DNA of 64,000 nucleotides from Mycobacterium sp. ACS1612 (GTDB lineage: Bacteria; Actinomycetota; Actinomycetes; Mycobacteriales; Mycobacteriaceae), in contig NZ_LZHZ01000061.1 in assembly GCF_001667505.1 (NCBI RefSeq), positions 1 to 64,000 of the forward strand. The letters are read 5' to 3'. The notes under the pieces are model-generated. The model ran no database searches. It saw only the letters and a list, made by a program, of their open reading frames with translations, and was not told the origin of the DNA. Made by a program: the position numbers and the translations under genes. Shown here one piece after another: positions 50,936-59,401 of this stretch; positions within the stretch are counted from its first letter, which is position 1; every line of letters begins with the position of its first letter.

Positions 50936-53221
50936 GTGTTAAGGGCGAGAAGACTGAGCGGAGGAGACGCCCTGCTGCGCCGGATCGCCGTAGTGGCCAT
51001 CACCGCACCGCGACGGGTGATCACGTGTGCGGTGCTGCTGACCGTCGCGCTCGGCATTTTCGGCGTGCCGGTTGCTAAGAGCCTGTCCGCCAGCGGATTC
51101 CAGGATCCGACGTCGGAGTCGACGCGCGCGACGCGCATCCTGACCGACCAATTCCATCAGGGCGACGTGCAATTGCTGATCGTCGTCTCCACACCCGAGG
51201 GTATGGACAGCGCACCAGCTCACGCGGCAGCCAACCGCATCGTCGACCAACTCCGAAGTTCGCCACACGTCGCGCAGGTGACGTCTCCGTGGACCGCGCC
51301 GCCGTCGGCCGCCGCCGACCTGGTCAGCCGCGACCGCACCTCGGGTTTGATCGTCGCAGGCATCATCGGCAACGAAAATGACCAGCAGCGTTACGCCAAG
51401 GAACTGTCCGACCAGGTGGCGGCCGACCACTCCGCCCTCCCCGGCGTCACCGTCCGGACAGGTGGGACCGCGATGGTGAACGTGCAGATCACCGAACAGT
51501 CGCAGCGTGACCTACTGGTGATGGAGTCGCTGGCGATACCGCTCAGCTTCCTGGTGCTGGTCTGGGCGTTCGGCGGGCTGGTCGGGGCCGCGCTGCCCGT
51601 GGCGGTGGGGGTGATGTCGATCCTCGGCGCGCTCGCCGTGCTGCGCCTGATCGCGTTTGCCACCGACGTGTCGATCTTCGCGCTCAACCTCACCACCGCG
51701 ATGGGGCTGGCGTTGGCGATCGACTACACGCTGCTGATGATCAGCCGGTTCCGCGACGAAATGGCTGAGGGCGCCAGTCGCGACGACGCCGTGCTGCGCA
51801 CGATGGTGTCGGCGGGCCGCACCGTCGCGTTCTCCGCGACGATCGTCGCGCTGTCGATGGCTGTCATGGTGCTCTTCCCGATGCACTTCCTGAAGTCGTT
51901 CGCCTACGCGGGGGTGGCGACCGTGACGTTCGCGGCGCTGGCGGCGATCGTCGTCACACCCGCCGCGCTGGTGCTGCTGGGCGATCGCATGCGCGGTCGC
52001 GTCAAGACCCGACCCGTGCCCGTCGAGCAGAGGTTCTGGTACCGGTCGGCGAGTTGCGTTATGCACAAGGCGATTCCGCTCGGCTTGGCGGGGGTGGCGC
52101 TGCTGCTGTTCCTAGGCGCACCGTTTTTCAACGTTCGGTGGGGATTCCCCGACGACCGCGTGCTGCCGAAGTCGGCGTCGTCGCATCAAGTCGGTGACCA
52201 GGTACGCCAGGACTTCCTACACAACTCCGACGCCGCGGTGACCGTCGTCGTCGGCGACATGACCGGCGTCGGCCCCACCGAGATCGGCCGGTACGCCGCC
52301 GAGTTGTCCCGCGTGCCTGACGTATCCGCTGTATCGGCGCCGACCGGGACGTTCATCGACGGTAAGTGGGTCGGCCCGCCATCGTCGCCCACCGGGCTGA
52401 ACGCCAACAGCGCCTTTTTGACCGTCGACAGTTCGGCTCCGCTGTTCTCCGACGCGTCGGAGACCCAGCTCGACCGGTTGCACGCCGTGCCGGGGCCCGC
52501 GGGCAAAGCCGTTGACATGACCGGCCTGGCGCAGACCAACCGCGACAGCGTCGACGCCATCACGTCACGGCTGCCCCTGGTGCTCGGGCTCATCGCCGTC
52601 ATCATGCTCGTGCTGCTGTTCCTGCTGACCGGCAGCGTCGTGATGCCGTTGAAAGCGTTGATCCTCAACGTACTTTCGCTGACCGCGGCGTTCGGCGCGA
52701 TGGTTTGGATATTCCAGGAGGGCCATTTCGGCGCGCTCGGCACCACGCCCACCGGAACGCTGGTGGCCAACATTCCGGTGCTGCTGTTCTGCATCGCGTT
52801 CGGGTTGTCGATGGACTACGAGGTGTTCCTGGTCTCCCGAATTCGCGAATTCTGGCTGGCGTCGGGGCAGACCCGCGCCGACAACGACGAGAGCGTGGCG
52901 CGCGGCATCGCCCACACCGGTCGGATCATCACCGCTGCCGCACTGATCATGTCGATCTCGTTCGCGGCGTTGATCGCCGCCGAGGTCGCGGTGATGAAGT
53001 TGTTCGGCCTCGGTTTGACGCTGGCGATACTGGTCGATGCGACCCTGGTGCGGATGGTGCTGGTGCCGGCGTTCATGCACGTTATGGGGCAATGGAATTG
53101 GTGGGCGCCCCGCTGGCTGGTCGCGGTGCATCGGCGGCTCGGATTCAGCGAGGGTGACACACCTGCACAGCAACAGCACAGAGATGCAATCGAACCCACC
53201 GGACCCGGGCCCCGTGTCTAG
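50936..53221 (+). CDS. MMPL-family RND transporter
   Basis: A ~761-residue RND transporter of the mycobacterial MmpL type: a first helix (RVITCAVLLTVALGIFGVPVA), extracellular GFQDPTSESTRATRIL, a block of five helices with ALAIDYTLLMISRFRDE (paired Asp-Tyr proton relay), a second extracellular domain, and a second block with FGLSMDYEVFLVSRIREFW. The start is uncertain. A GTG at 50936 is given; GGAGGAGA at 50960-50967 sits 7 nt before a CTG at 50972 that aligns with the usual N-terminus (LLRRIAVVAITAPRR). It directly precedes the type III polyketide synthase gene (3 bp gap), so it is a good candidate exporter of its product. Confidence 0.88.
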   Translation: MLRARRLSGGDALLRRIAVVAITAPRRVITCAVLLTVALGIFGVPVAKSLSASGFQDPTSESTRATRILTDQFHQGDVQLLIVVSTPEGMDSAPAHAAANRIVDQLRSSPHVAQVTSPWTAPPSAAADLVSRDRTSGLIVAGIIGNENDQQRYAKELSDQVAADHSALPGVTVRTGGTAMVNVQITEQSQRDLLVMESLAIPLSFLVLVWAFGGLVGAALPVAVGVMSILGALAVLRLIAFATDVSIFALNLTTAMGLALAIDYTLLMISRFRDEMAEGASRDDAVLRTMVSAGRTVAFSATIVALSMAVMVLFPMHFLKSFAYAGVATVTFAALAAIVVTPAALVLLGDRMRGRVKTRPVPVEQRFWYRSASCVMHKAIPLGLAGVALLLFLGAPFFNVRWGFPDDRVLPKSASSHQVGDQVRQDFLHNSDAAVTVVVGDMTGVGPTEIGRYAAELSRVPDVSAVSAPTGTFIDGKWVGPPSSPTGLNANSAFLTVDSSAPLFSDASETQLDRLHAVPGPAGKAVDMTGLAQTNRDSVDAITSRLPLVLGLIAVIMLVLLFLLTGSVVMPLKALILNVLSLTAAFGAMVWIFQEGHFGALGTTPTGTLVANIPVLLFCIAFGLSMDYEVFLVSRIREFWLASGQTRADNDESVARGIAHTGRIITAAALIMSISFAALIAAEVAVMKLFGLGLTLAILVDATLVRMVLVPAFMHVMGQWNWWAPRWLVAVHRRLGFSEGDTPAQQQHRDAIEPTGPGPRV

Positions 53222-53224
53222 GTA

Positions 53225-54286
53225 GTGAGTGTTATCGCGGCCGTAAACGGCATCGTCCCCCCGAATCGGTACCGCCAGGACGAGATCACCGACACGTTCA
53301 TCGCTGACCCTGCCTTCGCCGGACATGAGCGGATCATCCGCAGCCTGCACAAGAGCGCGAAGGTCGACGCCAGGCATCTCGTCCTTCCGCTCGAACGGTA
53401 TGCGACGTTGAGTGACTTCGGCGAGACCAACGACCTGTTCATCGAGCAGGCCGTCGAGTTGGGGTGCGCGGCCCTTTCCGGCGCGCTGGAAGACGCCGGA
53501 TTGCGGCCCACCGATGTCGACCTGATCATGACGACCACGGTCACCGGCATCGCGGTGCCGTCGTTGGACGCCCGCATCGCCGAACGCCTCGGACTGCGAT
53601 CCGACGTCCGCCGGGTGCCGATCTTCGGCCTCGGTTGCGTGGCGGGCGCGGCGGGTGTCGCACGTCTGCACGACTATCTGCGCGGCGCGCCAGACGAAGT
53701 CGCGGTGCTGGTGTCGGTCGAATTGTGTTCGTTGATGTACGCGGCGGCCGAACCGACGATGGCCACACTGGTCGGCAGCGCACTGTTCGCCGACGGTGCG
53801 GCAGCGGTGGTCGCAGTAGGGGATCGGCGCGGCCTGCACGACGGGGTCGCAGGGCCCGATGTGGTTGCCACGCGCAGCCGGATGTACCCCGACTCGCTGG
53901 GGATAATGGGTTGGCACGTCGACGCTTCCGGCTTCCAGCTGGTGTTGTCGCCCGATCTGCCCGATCTGATCGAACGCCATTTCGCCGACGATGTCACCGG
54001 CTTCTTGGCAGAACACGATCTCACCGTCGACGACGTCGGCTCGTGGGTGTCACATCCCGGCGGCCCAAGGGTTCTCGAGTCGATCACCACCGCGCTGGAC
54101 CTCGACGACGACGCGCTCGAACTGTCGTGGCGGTCGCTCAGCGAGATCGGCAATCTGTCGTCGGCGTCGGTGCTGCACATCCTGCGCGACGCGCGTGCGA
54201 AGCCACCGGCGCCGGGCACGCCCGGTCTGTTGATGGCGATGGGACCGGGGTTCTGCGCTGAACTCGTGTTGTTGCGCTGGCACTGA
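53225..54286 (+). CDS. type III polyketide synthase
   Basis: A 353-residue chalcone-synthase-fold enzyme with catalytic triad Cys138 (GLGCVAGAAG), His277 (SHPGGPRVLE) and Asn310 (EIGNLSSAS). It extends long-chain acyl-CoA starters with malonyl-CoA to alkylresorcinols or alkylpyrones; M. tuberculosis relatives are Pks10, Pks11 and Pks18. It is followed by an ICMT-type methyltransferase and a flavin hydroxylase, the same order of activities as Streptomyces srsA-srsB-srsC. This supports an alkylresorcinol-derived quinone or methyl ether as product. GTG start, 3 bp after the MmpL stop. Confidence 0.92.
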   Translation: MSVIAAVNGIVPPNRYRQDEITDTFIADPAFAGHERIIRSLHKSAKVDARHLVLPLERYATLSDFGETNDLFIEQAVELGCAALSGALEDAGLRPTDVDLIMTTTVTGIAVPSLDARIAERLGLRSDVRRVPIFGLGCVAGAAGVARLHDYLRGAPDEVAVLVSVELCSLMYAAAEPTMATLVGSALFADGAAAVVAVGDRRGLHDGVAGPDVVATRSRMYPDSLGIMGWHVDASGFQLVLSPDLPDLIERHFADDVTGFLAEHDLTVDDVGSWVSHPGGPRVLESITTALDLDDDALELSWRSLSEIGNLSSASVLHILRDARAKPPAPGTPGLLMAMGPGFCAELVLLRWH

Positions 54287-54288
54287 GC

Positions 54289-54792
54289 ATGGTGTGGTAT
54301 TCGCTGCTGATCGCCGCGGTGGCGGCCGAACGGATCGTCGAACTGGTTGTCGCCCAACGTAATCTGGCGTGGAGTCGGGCGCGCGGCGGTCTCGAGTTCG
54401 GCGCGCGGCACTATCCGGTGATGGTGGCACTGCACACCGCATTGCTGGTCGGGTGTCTGGTGGAGGCGGCGCACCGCCCTTGGGCGCCTGCGCTGGGCTG
54501 GCCGATGCTGGTGGTGGTGCTCGCCGCTCAGGGGCTGCGCTGGTGGTGCATCAGGACACTGGGGCACCAGTGGAACACCCGGGTCGTCGTCATTCCCGAC
54601 GGGTCGCGGGTGACCGGCGGCCCGTACCGGTTTATCTCACACCCCAATTACGTCGCGGTCGTCGCCGAAGGGATCGCGTTGCCATTGGTGCACACGGCGT
54701 GGGTGACGGCGGTGATGTTCACGGCGCTCAACGCGTTGCTGCTGCGCACCCGCATCGGCGTCGAGAACGCCGCACTGGAGACTCTGCGGTGA
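54289..54792 (+). CDS. isoprenylcysteine carboxyl methyltransferase-family protein
   Basis: A 167-residue membrane methyltransferase of the ICMT/PEMT fold: about four helices, ending in TGGPYRFISHPNYVAVVAEG, the SAM-binding signature of the family (RHPxY-like). In Streptomyces the equivalent, SrsB, methylates the phenolic lipid made by the type III synthase. It starts 2 bp after the synthase stop and its stop overlaps the hydroxylase start (GTGA). Confidence 0.85.
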   Translation: MVWYSLLIAAVAAERIVELVVAQRNLAWSRARGGLEFGARHYPVMVALHTALLVGCLVEAAHRPWAPALGWPMLVVVLAAQGLRWWCIRTLGHQWNTRVVVIPDGSRVTGGPYRFISHPNYVAVVAEGIALPLVHTAWVTAVMFTALNALLLRTRIGVENAALETLR

Positions 54793-55802
54793 TCGACCTG
54801 TTGGTCGCGGGCGGCGGTCCGGCAGGGCTGGCCACCGCGATCCTCGGCGCCCGCGCTGGGCTCGAGGTCGTCGTGGTCGAGCGCCGCGTCGGGCCCGTCG
54901 ACAAGGCGTGCGGTGAGGGGTTGATGCCGCACGCCGTCGCGCTGTTGGGTGACCTCGGTGTGGATCCGCCCGGCGCACCGTTTCACGGCATCACCTACAT
55001 CGACGGCGGACACCGCGTCACCGGCCGATTCCGTGCGGGCGCCGGTCGCGGGGTGCGTCGCACCGCGTTGCACGGTGCGTTGCTCGAGGCGGCGACGGCG
55101 GCCGGGGTGCCCATCGTGCACGGCGAGATCGGGCCGGTCAGCCAGACCGCTACCTCAGTGCGCTGCAGCGGCTTCGAGTCGCGGTATCTGGCCGCCGCCG
55201 ACGGTTTGCACTCCCCGATCCGCAGTGCGTTGGGGTTGGCGCAGCCGTCGCGCGGACGGCGGCGCTGGGGTATCCGCCGTCATCATGTGATGGCGCCGTG
55301 GAGCGACTGCGTCGAGGTGTACTGGTCGCACGATGCGGAGGCGTATGTCACGCCCGTGGCCGCCGACTGCGTCGGGGTCGCGGTGCTCACGTCGCGCAGA
55401 GGGGGTTTCGACGCGCATCTGTCGGCGTTTCCCGATCTGCGGCAGCGGGTGCGGCAACGAGCGCACGGCCCTGACCGCGCGGCGGGCCCGCTGCGGCAGC
55501 GGGTGCGCAGCAGGACGGCAGGCCGGGTGATGCTGGTGGGTGACGCCGCGGGGTATGTCGACGCGTTGACCGGTGAGGGCCTCGGCATCGCGTTCGGCGC
55601 GGCGGCGCTCGTGGTGGAATGCGTTGTGGCGCAACAGCCGCAGCAGTACGACCGACGTTGGCGCCGGATGTCGCGGCGCTACCGGTTGTTGACGGCGGCG
55701 GCGCTGGAGGCCAGCGGGTCGCCGTTACGGTCGCGGGTTGTGCCTGCCGCAGAACGCTTTCCGGGGGCGTTCGCTGGTGTGGTCAACCTGTTGGCTGAGT
55801 AG
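54789..55802 (+). CDS. FAD-dependent hydroxylase/geranylgeranyl-reductase-like flavoprotein
   Basis: A 337-residue flavoprotein: LVAGGGPAGLATAILGARAG (FAD motif), VDKACGEGLMPHAVALLG, and GDAAGYVDALTGEGLGIAFG (second FAD motif). The ACGEGLMP phrase is typical of the geranylgeranyl-reductase and SrsC-like hydroxylase group. In the proposed pathway it would oxidise the resorcinol ring to a hydroquinone or quinone. Its GTG at 54789 overlaps the preceding stop. Its 3' end overlaps the convergent P450 gene by 20 bp. Confidence 0.85.
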   Translation: MIDLLVAGGGPAGLATAILGARAGLEVVVVERRVGPVDKACGEGLMPHAVALLGDLGVDPPGAPFHGITYIDGGHRVTGRFRAGAGRGVRRTALHGALLEAATAAGVPIVHGEIGPVSQTATSVRCSGFESRYLAAADGLHSPIRSALGLAQPSRGRRRWGIRRHHVMAPWSDCVEVYWSHDAEAYVTPVAADCVGVAVLTSRRGGFDAHLSAFPDLRQRVRQRAHGPDRAAGPLRQRVRSRTAGRVMLVGDAAGYVDALTGEGLGIAFGAAALVVECVVAQQPQQYDRRWRRMSRRYRLLTAAALEASGSPLRSRVVPAAERFPGAFAGVVNLLAE

Positions 55803-57123
55803 CGGCAACATGCGCGGGCCGCAGAGCCTGAACCCGGATGCGGGCACCGTTGCGCGGGATCATGATCACATGCTTGACCTTCTGCGACTCCGCGGCCGCC
55901 GTCGTCGTCGCCAGCTCGACCCGGCGCAGCACCTCGCGCAGCACCACGCGCATCTCGACCATCGCGAACGTCGCACCCAGGCAGCGACGGTTGCCGCCAC
56001 CGAACGGGAACCAGGTCGTCGGGCTCAGCGTCGCACCGATCATCCGGTCGGGATCGAACCGATCCGCGTCCGGGTACACCTCGGAGTCGCTGTGCACCAA
56101 TCCGATTCCCGGAACCACCATCACGCCGGCGGGTAAGCGGTAGCCCGCCAATTCCACCGGTTTCTTGAGAACCCTGCCCACGTCGTAGACGACCGGACGG
56201 ATCCGCAGCGTCTCCTTGGCCACCGCGTCGAGGTACTCGTCGTCGCCGGAATCGGCCGCACGGACCGCCTTTTCGAGGGCGCCCGGGTGGCGGGTGAGCC
56301 GTTCCAATGCCCACGACAGTGCGGTCGCGGTGGTGTCGTGGCCCGCGACGAGCAGCGTCATCAACTGGTCACGCAGCTCGCGGTCGCTGAGCGTGCGGCC
56401 GTCTTCGTCGGTGGCGCGCACCAGCATCGCCAACACATCGGTGCGCTCCTCGAGATGCGGGTCGGCGCGACGGTCGGCGATCTCCGCATAGAGCAACCGG
56501 TCGGCCTCTTGGATGCGTTCCCACAGTGTGCGCCACGGCCGCCGGGTTTGCAGTTGCGGGCGCGCGATCGCCAGCGACGCCCACTGCCCGACGTTGAGCA
56601 GCTTGGGCATCACCGCCCGCAGCGCAGCCAGACGTGAGGCATCGCTGGCGCCGATCACGGTCCGCAGGATCACCTCGAGCGTGATCTCCGACATCTTCGG
56701 CGCCACCGGGAAGGGTTGAGACACCGGCCATTCCGCGATGTTGGCCGCGGCGATCTGCGCCATTTGCGCGGCCTGCCTGGCCACCGCATCCCGGTGAAAC
56801 GGCGGCAACATCAGGCGACGCCGGTCGCGGTGCACGTCGTCGTCGATCACCAACACCGAGGTGTCGCCGAGCAGGCCGCTGAGCATCGCGTTGGCCTCAC
56901 CGGCGTGAAATACGCTCGGGTCGCCCGCGAACACTTTCTTGATCACGGCCGGATCGGCCACGTACACCATCGGTGGCACGGTCAGTGCGCGAATGGTGAA
57001 CACCTTGCCGTAGCGACGGCCGCATGCGTTGACGAACCGAGGCCAGTACCGCAGGAACACGACTGTCTGAAGCCACTTGGGTAGCCGGGGACCCGGCGGC
57101 AACGCTGCCGCTATTTGACTCAT
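55783..57123 (-). CDS. cytochrome P450
   Basis: A 446-residue P450: I-helix AGHDTTATALSWALE, K-helix KETLRIRP (ExxR), and haem loop FGGGNRRCLGATFAMVEM with the Cys ligand. The N-terminus LPPGPRLPKW is the usual proline hinge without a membrane anchor, as in soluble bacterial P450s. The subfamily cannot be fixed from sequence alone. The start at 57123 (MSQIAAALPPGP) fits this; longer frames begin at 57231. It converges on the polyketide operon and could act on its lipid product or a fatty acid. Confidence 0.88.
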   Translation of the reverse strand: MSQIAAALPPGPRLPKWLQTVVFLRYWPRFVNACGRRYGKVFTIRALTVPPMVYVADPAVIKKVFAGDPSVFHAGEANAMLSGLLGDTSVLVIDDDVHRDRRRLMLPPFHRDAVARQAAQMAQIAAANIAEWPVSQPFPVAPKMSEITLEVILRTVIGASDASRLAALRAVMPKLLNVGQWASLAIARPQLQTRRPWRTLWERIQEADRLLYAEIADRRADPHLEERTDVLAMLVRATDEDGRTLSDRELRDQLMTLLVAGHDTTATALSWALERLTRHPGALEKAVRAADSGDDEYLDAVAKETLRIRPVVYDVGRVLKKPVELAGYRLPAGVMVVPGIGLVHSDSEVYPDADRFDPDRMIGATLSPTTWFPFGGGNRRCLGATFAMVEMRVVLREVLRRVELATTTAAAESQKVKHVIMIPRNGARIRVQALRPAHVAATQPTG

Positions 57124-57223
57124 GCCTAACAGGCTACGCCCGAGGCTGGCCGATGTGAACCCTTCGCCATGGTTCGCGCCGAGACTGCACACAGGGTCGT
57201 AATCGGCTCCAGACAACGACCGT

Positions 57224-57243
57224 GAGTGCAATTTCGGGCACTC
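57224..57243. promoter_or_regulatory. inverted repeat GAGTGC-N8-GCACTC
   Basis: Perfect 6-bp arms with an 8-bp spacer in the divergent gap between the P450 and cutinase genes. It could control either promoter. There is no adjacent regulator gene. Confidence 0.35.
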
Positions 57244-57325
57244 GCAATCCAGTCCTTAACGCCGCGTTCATGTTTCGTTTGATTCTCGACAGGCCGTCGT
57301 CGCCACGGTGTGTCAACATTGCGCA

Positions 57326-58132
57326 GTGCGGGCGCGCTCAATCGCAGTTCTCATCGGCATCGCGGCGGCATCCTTGACGCCGCCGCACGCATCCGCGCAG
57401 CCCTGCCCGGACGTCGAGGTCGTCTTCGCCCGCGGCACCACCGAAGACCCAGGTGTCGGGCCGACAGGACAGGCTTTCGTGGACGCGCTGCGGCCCCGCC
57501 TTGGCGCCAGGACGATGACCGTCTATCCGGTCGACTACCCCGCCACCATCGACTTCCCCACCGCCATCGACGGGGTCAGGGACGCCAGCGCACACATCGA
57601 GGCGACGGCGGCGAACTGCCCCAACACCAAGATCGTGCTCGGTGGGTTTTCCCAAGGTGCGGCCGTTTCGGGTTTCGTCACCGCGAACGTGATACCGGAC
57701 GGTGCGCCCGACGGCGTGCCGAACCCGATGCCGCCCGACGTCGCCAACCACGTGGCCGCGGTCGCGCTGTTCGGAAAACCGAACGCCCGCTTCATGCGAG
57801 CGATCCACGAACCGCAGATCGAGGTCGGCCCGGCGTACGCGGCCAAGACCATCGACTTGTGCGTCCCCGATGACTTTGTCTGCTCGAACGGGCAGGACTT
57901 CAACGCGCACACGCAGTATGTCGAGAGCGGAATGGTCGATCAGGCAGCGACTTTCACCGCCGATCATGTGTTGGCGGCGCTGGCGCCGCCGCCTTCCGCG
58001 CCAGCACCCGCTCCCCCGCCGCCTGCCGATCCGGCCGCGCCGGCCCCGCCGTCGTACAACCCTCTTCGACCGCTTCCCCCGGGGACAGTGATGCGCTGCG
58101 ACACCACCTGTCACATCATCGGCCCCACCTGA
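57326..58132 (+). CDS. secreted cutinase-family esterase
   Basis: A 268-residue serine esterase: signal peptide (RARSIAVLIGIAAASL...HASAQPC), then VEVVFARGTTEDPGVGPTG and the nucleophile motif GGFSQGAAV (Ser109). CVPDDFVC and FNAHTQYV supply the Asp and His. The C-terminal ~55 residues are Pro/Ala-rich and end in two Cys (MRCDTTCH). Mycobacterial cutinase-like proteins hydrolyse esters, including lipid and cutin-like substrates, outside the cell. The start is a GTG at 57326; the frame opens at 57308. No Shine-Dalgarno is seen. Confidence 0.88.
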   Translation: MRARSIAVLIGIAAASLTPPHASAQPCPDVEVVFARGTTEDPGVGPTGQAFVDALRPRLGARTMTVYPVDYPATIDFPTAIDGVRDASAHIEATAANCPNTKIVLGGFSQGAAVSGFVTANVIPDGAPDGVPNPMPPDVANHVAAVALFGKPNARFMRAIHEPQIEVGPAYAAKTIDLCVPDDFVCSNGQDFNAHTQYVESGMVDQAATFTADHVLAALAPPPSAPAPAPPPPADPAAPAPPSYNPLRPLPPGTVMRCDTTCHIIGPT

Positions 58133-58167
58133 CGGATAATTTCAGCAGCCATCGACGGAGGTGCTGC

Positions 58168-58341
58168 ATGACTGAGAACCGCGTCGGCCCGGGTCACGAC
58201 TACGAGTACGACGAAGCACACGACGCGACGGCGCAACCGGAGGCCGCAGCGCCGGTACGTCATCGAGTCGACGCCCCCCAGCCGAGCCCGGATCCTGGTG
58301 GGGATTACGGCTACGACGAGGCCCACGATTTCGGCGGCTGA
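58168..58341 (+). CDS. 57-aa acidic protein with internal repeat
   Basis: A strong GGAGGTG lies 6 nt before the ATG at 58168. The 57 residues contain two copies of a DY-x-YDEAHD motif (HDYEYDEAHD and GDYGYDEAHD) separated by a Pro/Ala/Arg linker. The protein has no signal peptide or hydrophobic segment. The repeated Asp/Glu/Tyr/His could bind a metal. It lies between the cutinase gene and the 3' end of arsR. I do not recognise a family. Confidence 0.65.
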   Translation: MTENRVGPGHDYEYDEAHDATAQPEAAAPVRHRVDAPQPSPDPGGDYGYDEAHDFGG

Positions 58342-58354
58342 CTCGCCGCCCTGC

Positions 58355-58714
58355 TCACCTGCAGCAGTTAGGGTCCAGGACGCTGCACAACGCACCGAGG
58401 GCATCGCGGTGCGGCCGGTGGTACACGTTCATGCCGCGCCGATCCGACTCCACGAGTCCAGCGCGCCGGAGGTGGCCCACGTGGTGGCTCACGGTGGACT
58501 CCGTCAACCCCAACGCCTTCGAAAGGTCGCCGCTGTTCTCTTCACCCGATGCCGAGCTGAACAGGTAGGACATGATCTTCACCCGCGCGGGGTCAGCAAG
58601 GGCTTTGAGCCGAAGCGCCACCTGCAGCGCGTCTTCATCGGTCATCGGGCCTGCGGCGACGGGCGCACAGCAGACCGGCGCAGACATATCGATCATCGGC
58701 AGAGTCTTCGGCAT
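58355..58714 (-). CDS. arsR: ArsR/SmtB-family metalloid regulator
   Basis: A 119-residue winged-HTH repressor: LRLKALADPARVKIMSYLF, STVSHHVGHLRRAGLVES (recognition helix) and RRGMNVYHRP (wing). Vicinal Cys pairs near the N-terminus (CCAP, C15-C16) and at the C-terminus (NCC, C117-C118) are likely As(III)/Cd(II) ligands, resembling the Rv2642/CmtR type more than E. coli ArsR. It diverges from cadI across a 101-bp region with an inverted repeat, the expected layout for repression of both genes. Confidence 0.87.
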   Translation of the reverse strand: MPKTLPMIDMSAPVCCAPVAAGPMTDEDALQVALRLKALADPARVKIMSYLFSSASGEENSGDLSKALGLTESTVSHHVGHLRRAGLVESDRRGMNVYHRPHRDALGALCSVLDPNCCR

Positions 58715-58735
58715 GCATCAATACTGCCAGGGATC

Positions 58736-58749
58736 TTGACATACATCAA
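58736..58749. promoter_or_regulatory. putative ArsR operator TTGA-N6-TCAA
   Basis: TTGACATACATCAA is an inverted repeat 22 bp upstream of arsR and 67 bp upstream of cadI; it includes TTGACA, a consensus -35, so bound repressor would block transcription. The A/T-rich sequence resembles ArsR/SmtB operators in type. The assignment is positional. Confidence 0.5.
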
Positions 58750-58815
58750 AAAGGTGGGAAGCTGGGCCTAGCGCGCTACTTCGATATATGTCTCACAGGT
58801 AGGAAGGAGCTCACT

Positions 58816-59283
58816 ATGTCCCGAGTTCAACTGGCACTCAATGTCGACGACCTCGACGAGGCGATCGCGTTTTACTCCACGTTGTTCAACGCCTCGCCGG
58901 CCAAGGTGAAGGAGGGCTACGCCAACTTCGCCGTGGCCGACCCGCCTCTGAAGCTGGTCCTGATCGAGAACCGGGGTCAGGGCGGCACCATCAATCATCT
59001 CGGCGTCGAAGTCGAATCCAGCGACGCCGTCCACGGCGAGATCGCCCGGCTTTCCGACGCCGGACTGTTCACCGACGAAGAGATCGGCACGACCTGTTGC
59101 TTCGCGTTGCAGGACAAGGTGTGGGTCACCGGCCCGGCAGGTGAGAAGTGGGAGGTCTACACGGTGCTCGCGGACTCCGACACCTTCGGCAGCAGTCCCA
59201 AGCATGTCGACGAGGACGAAGGCGGCAGCGTCTGCTGCGGTGGTCAGGCCGAGCCGTCGCAAGCCAGTGCATCCTGCTGCTGA
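58816..59283 (+). CDS. cadI: CadI/ArsI-type metalloenzyme
   Basis: A 155-residue glyoxalase-fold protein nearly identical in pattern to M. tuberculosis CadI (Rv2641): SRVQLALNVDDLDEAIAFYSTLFN, GYANFAVADPPLKLVLIEN, NHLGVEVESSD, GTTCCFALQDKVWVTGP. The vicinal Cys94-Cys95 corresponds to the As-binding pair of ArsI C-As lyases, with metal ligands His61 and Glu in EKWEVYTVL. It may cleave organoarsenicals or bind cadmium; CadI is cadmium-inducible in M. tuberculosis. AGGAAGGAG precedes the ATG. The C-terminal tail adds further Cys (CCGG, SCC). Confidence 0.93.
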   Translation: MSRVQLALNVDDLDEAIAFYSTLFNASPAKVKEGYANFAVADPPLKLVLIENRGQGGTINHLGVEVESSDAVHGEIARLSDAGLFTDEEIGTTCCFALQDKVWVTGPAGEKWEVYTVLADSDTFGSSPKHVDEDEGGSVCCGGQAEPSQASASCC

Positions 59284-59401
59284 CTCCAAGTGCCGTCGGG
59301 ATCGTCGGACTGACTGCCCGCGGTCACGGGGGGTGATTCCTGAAGCGTTGCAGAAGCTTTCGCGAGTGGTGGGCGCTGGCAGTCTGGTGGGTAGCGGGTA
59401 G

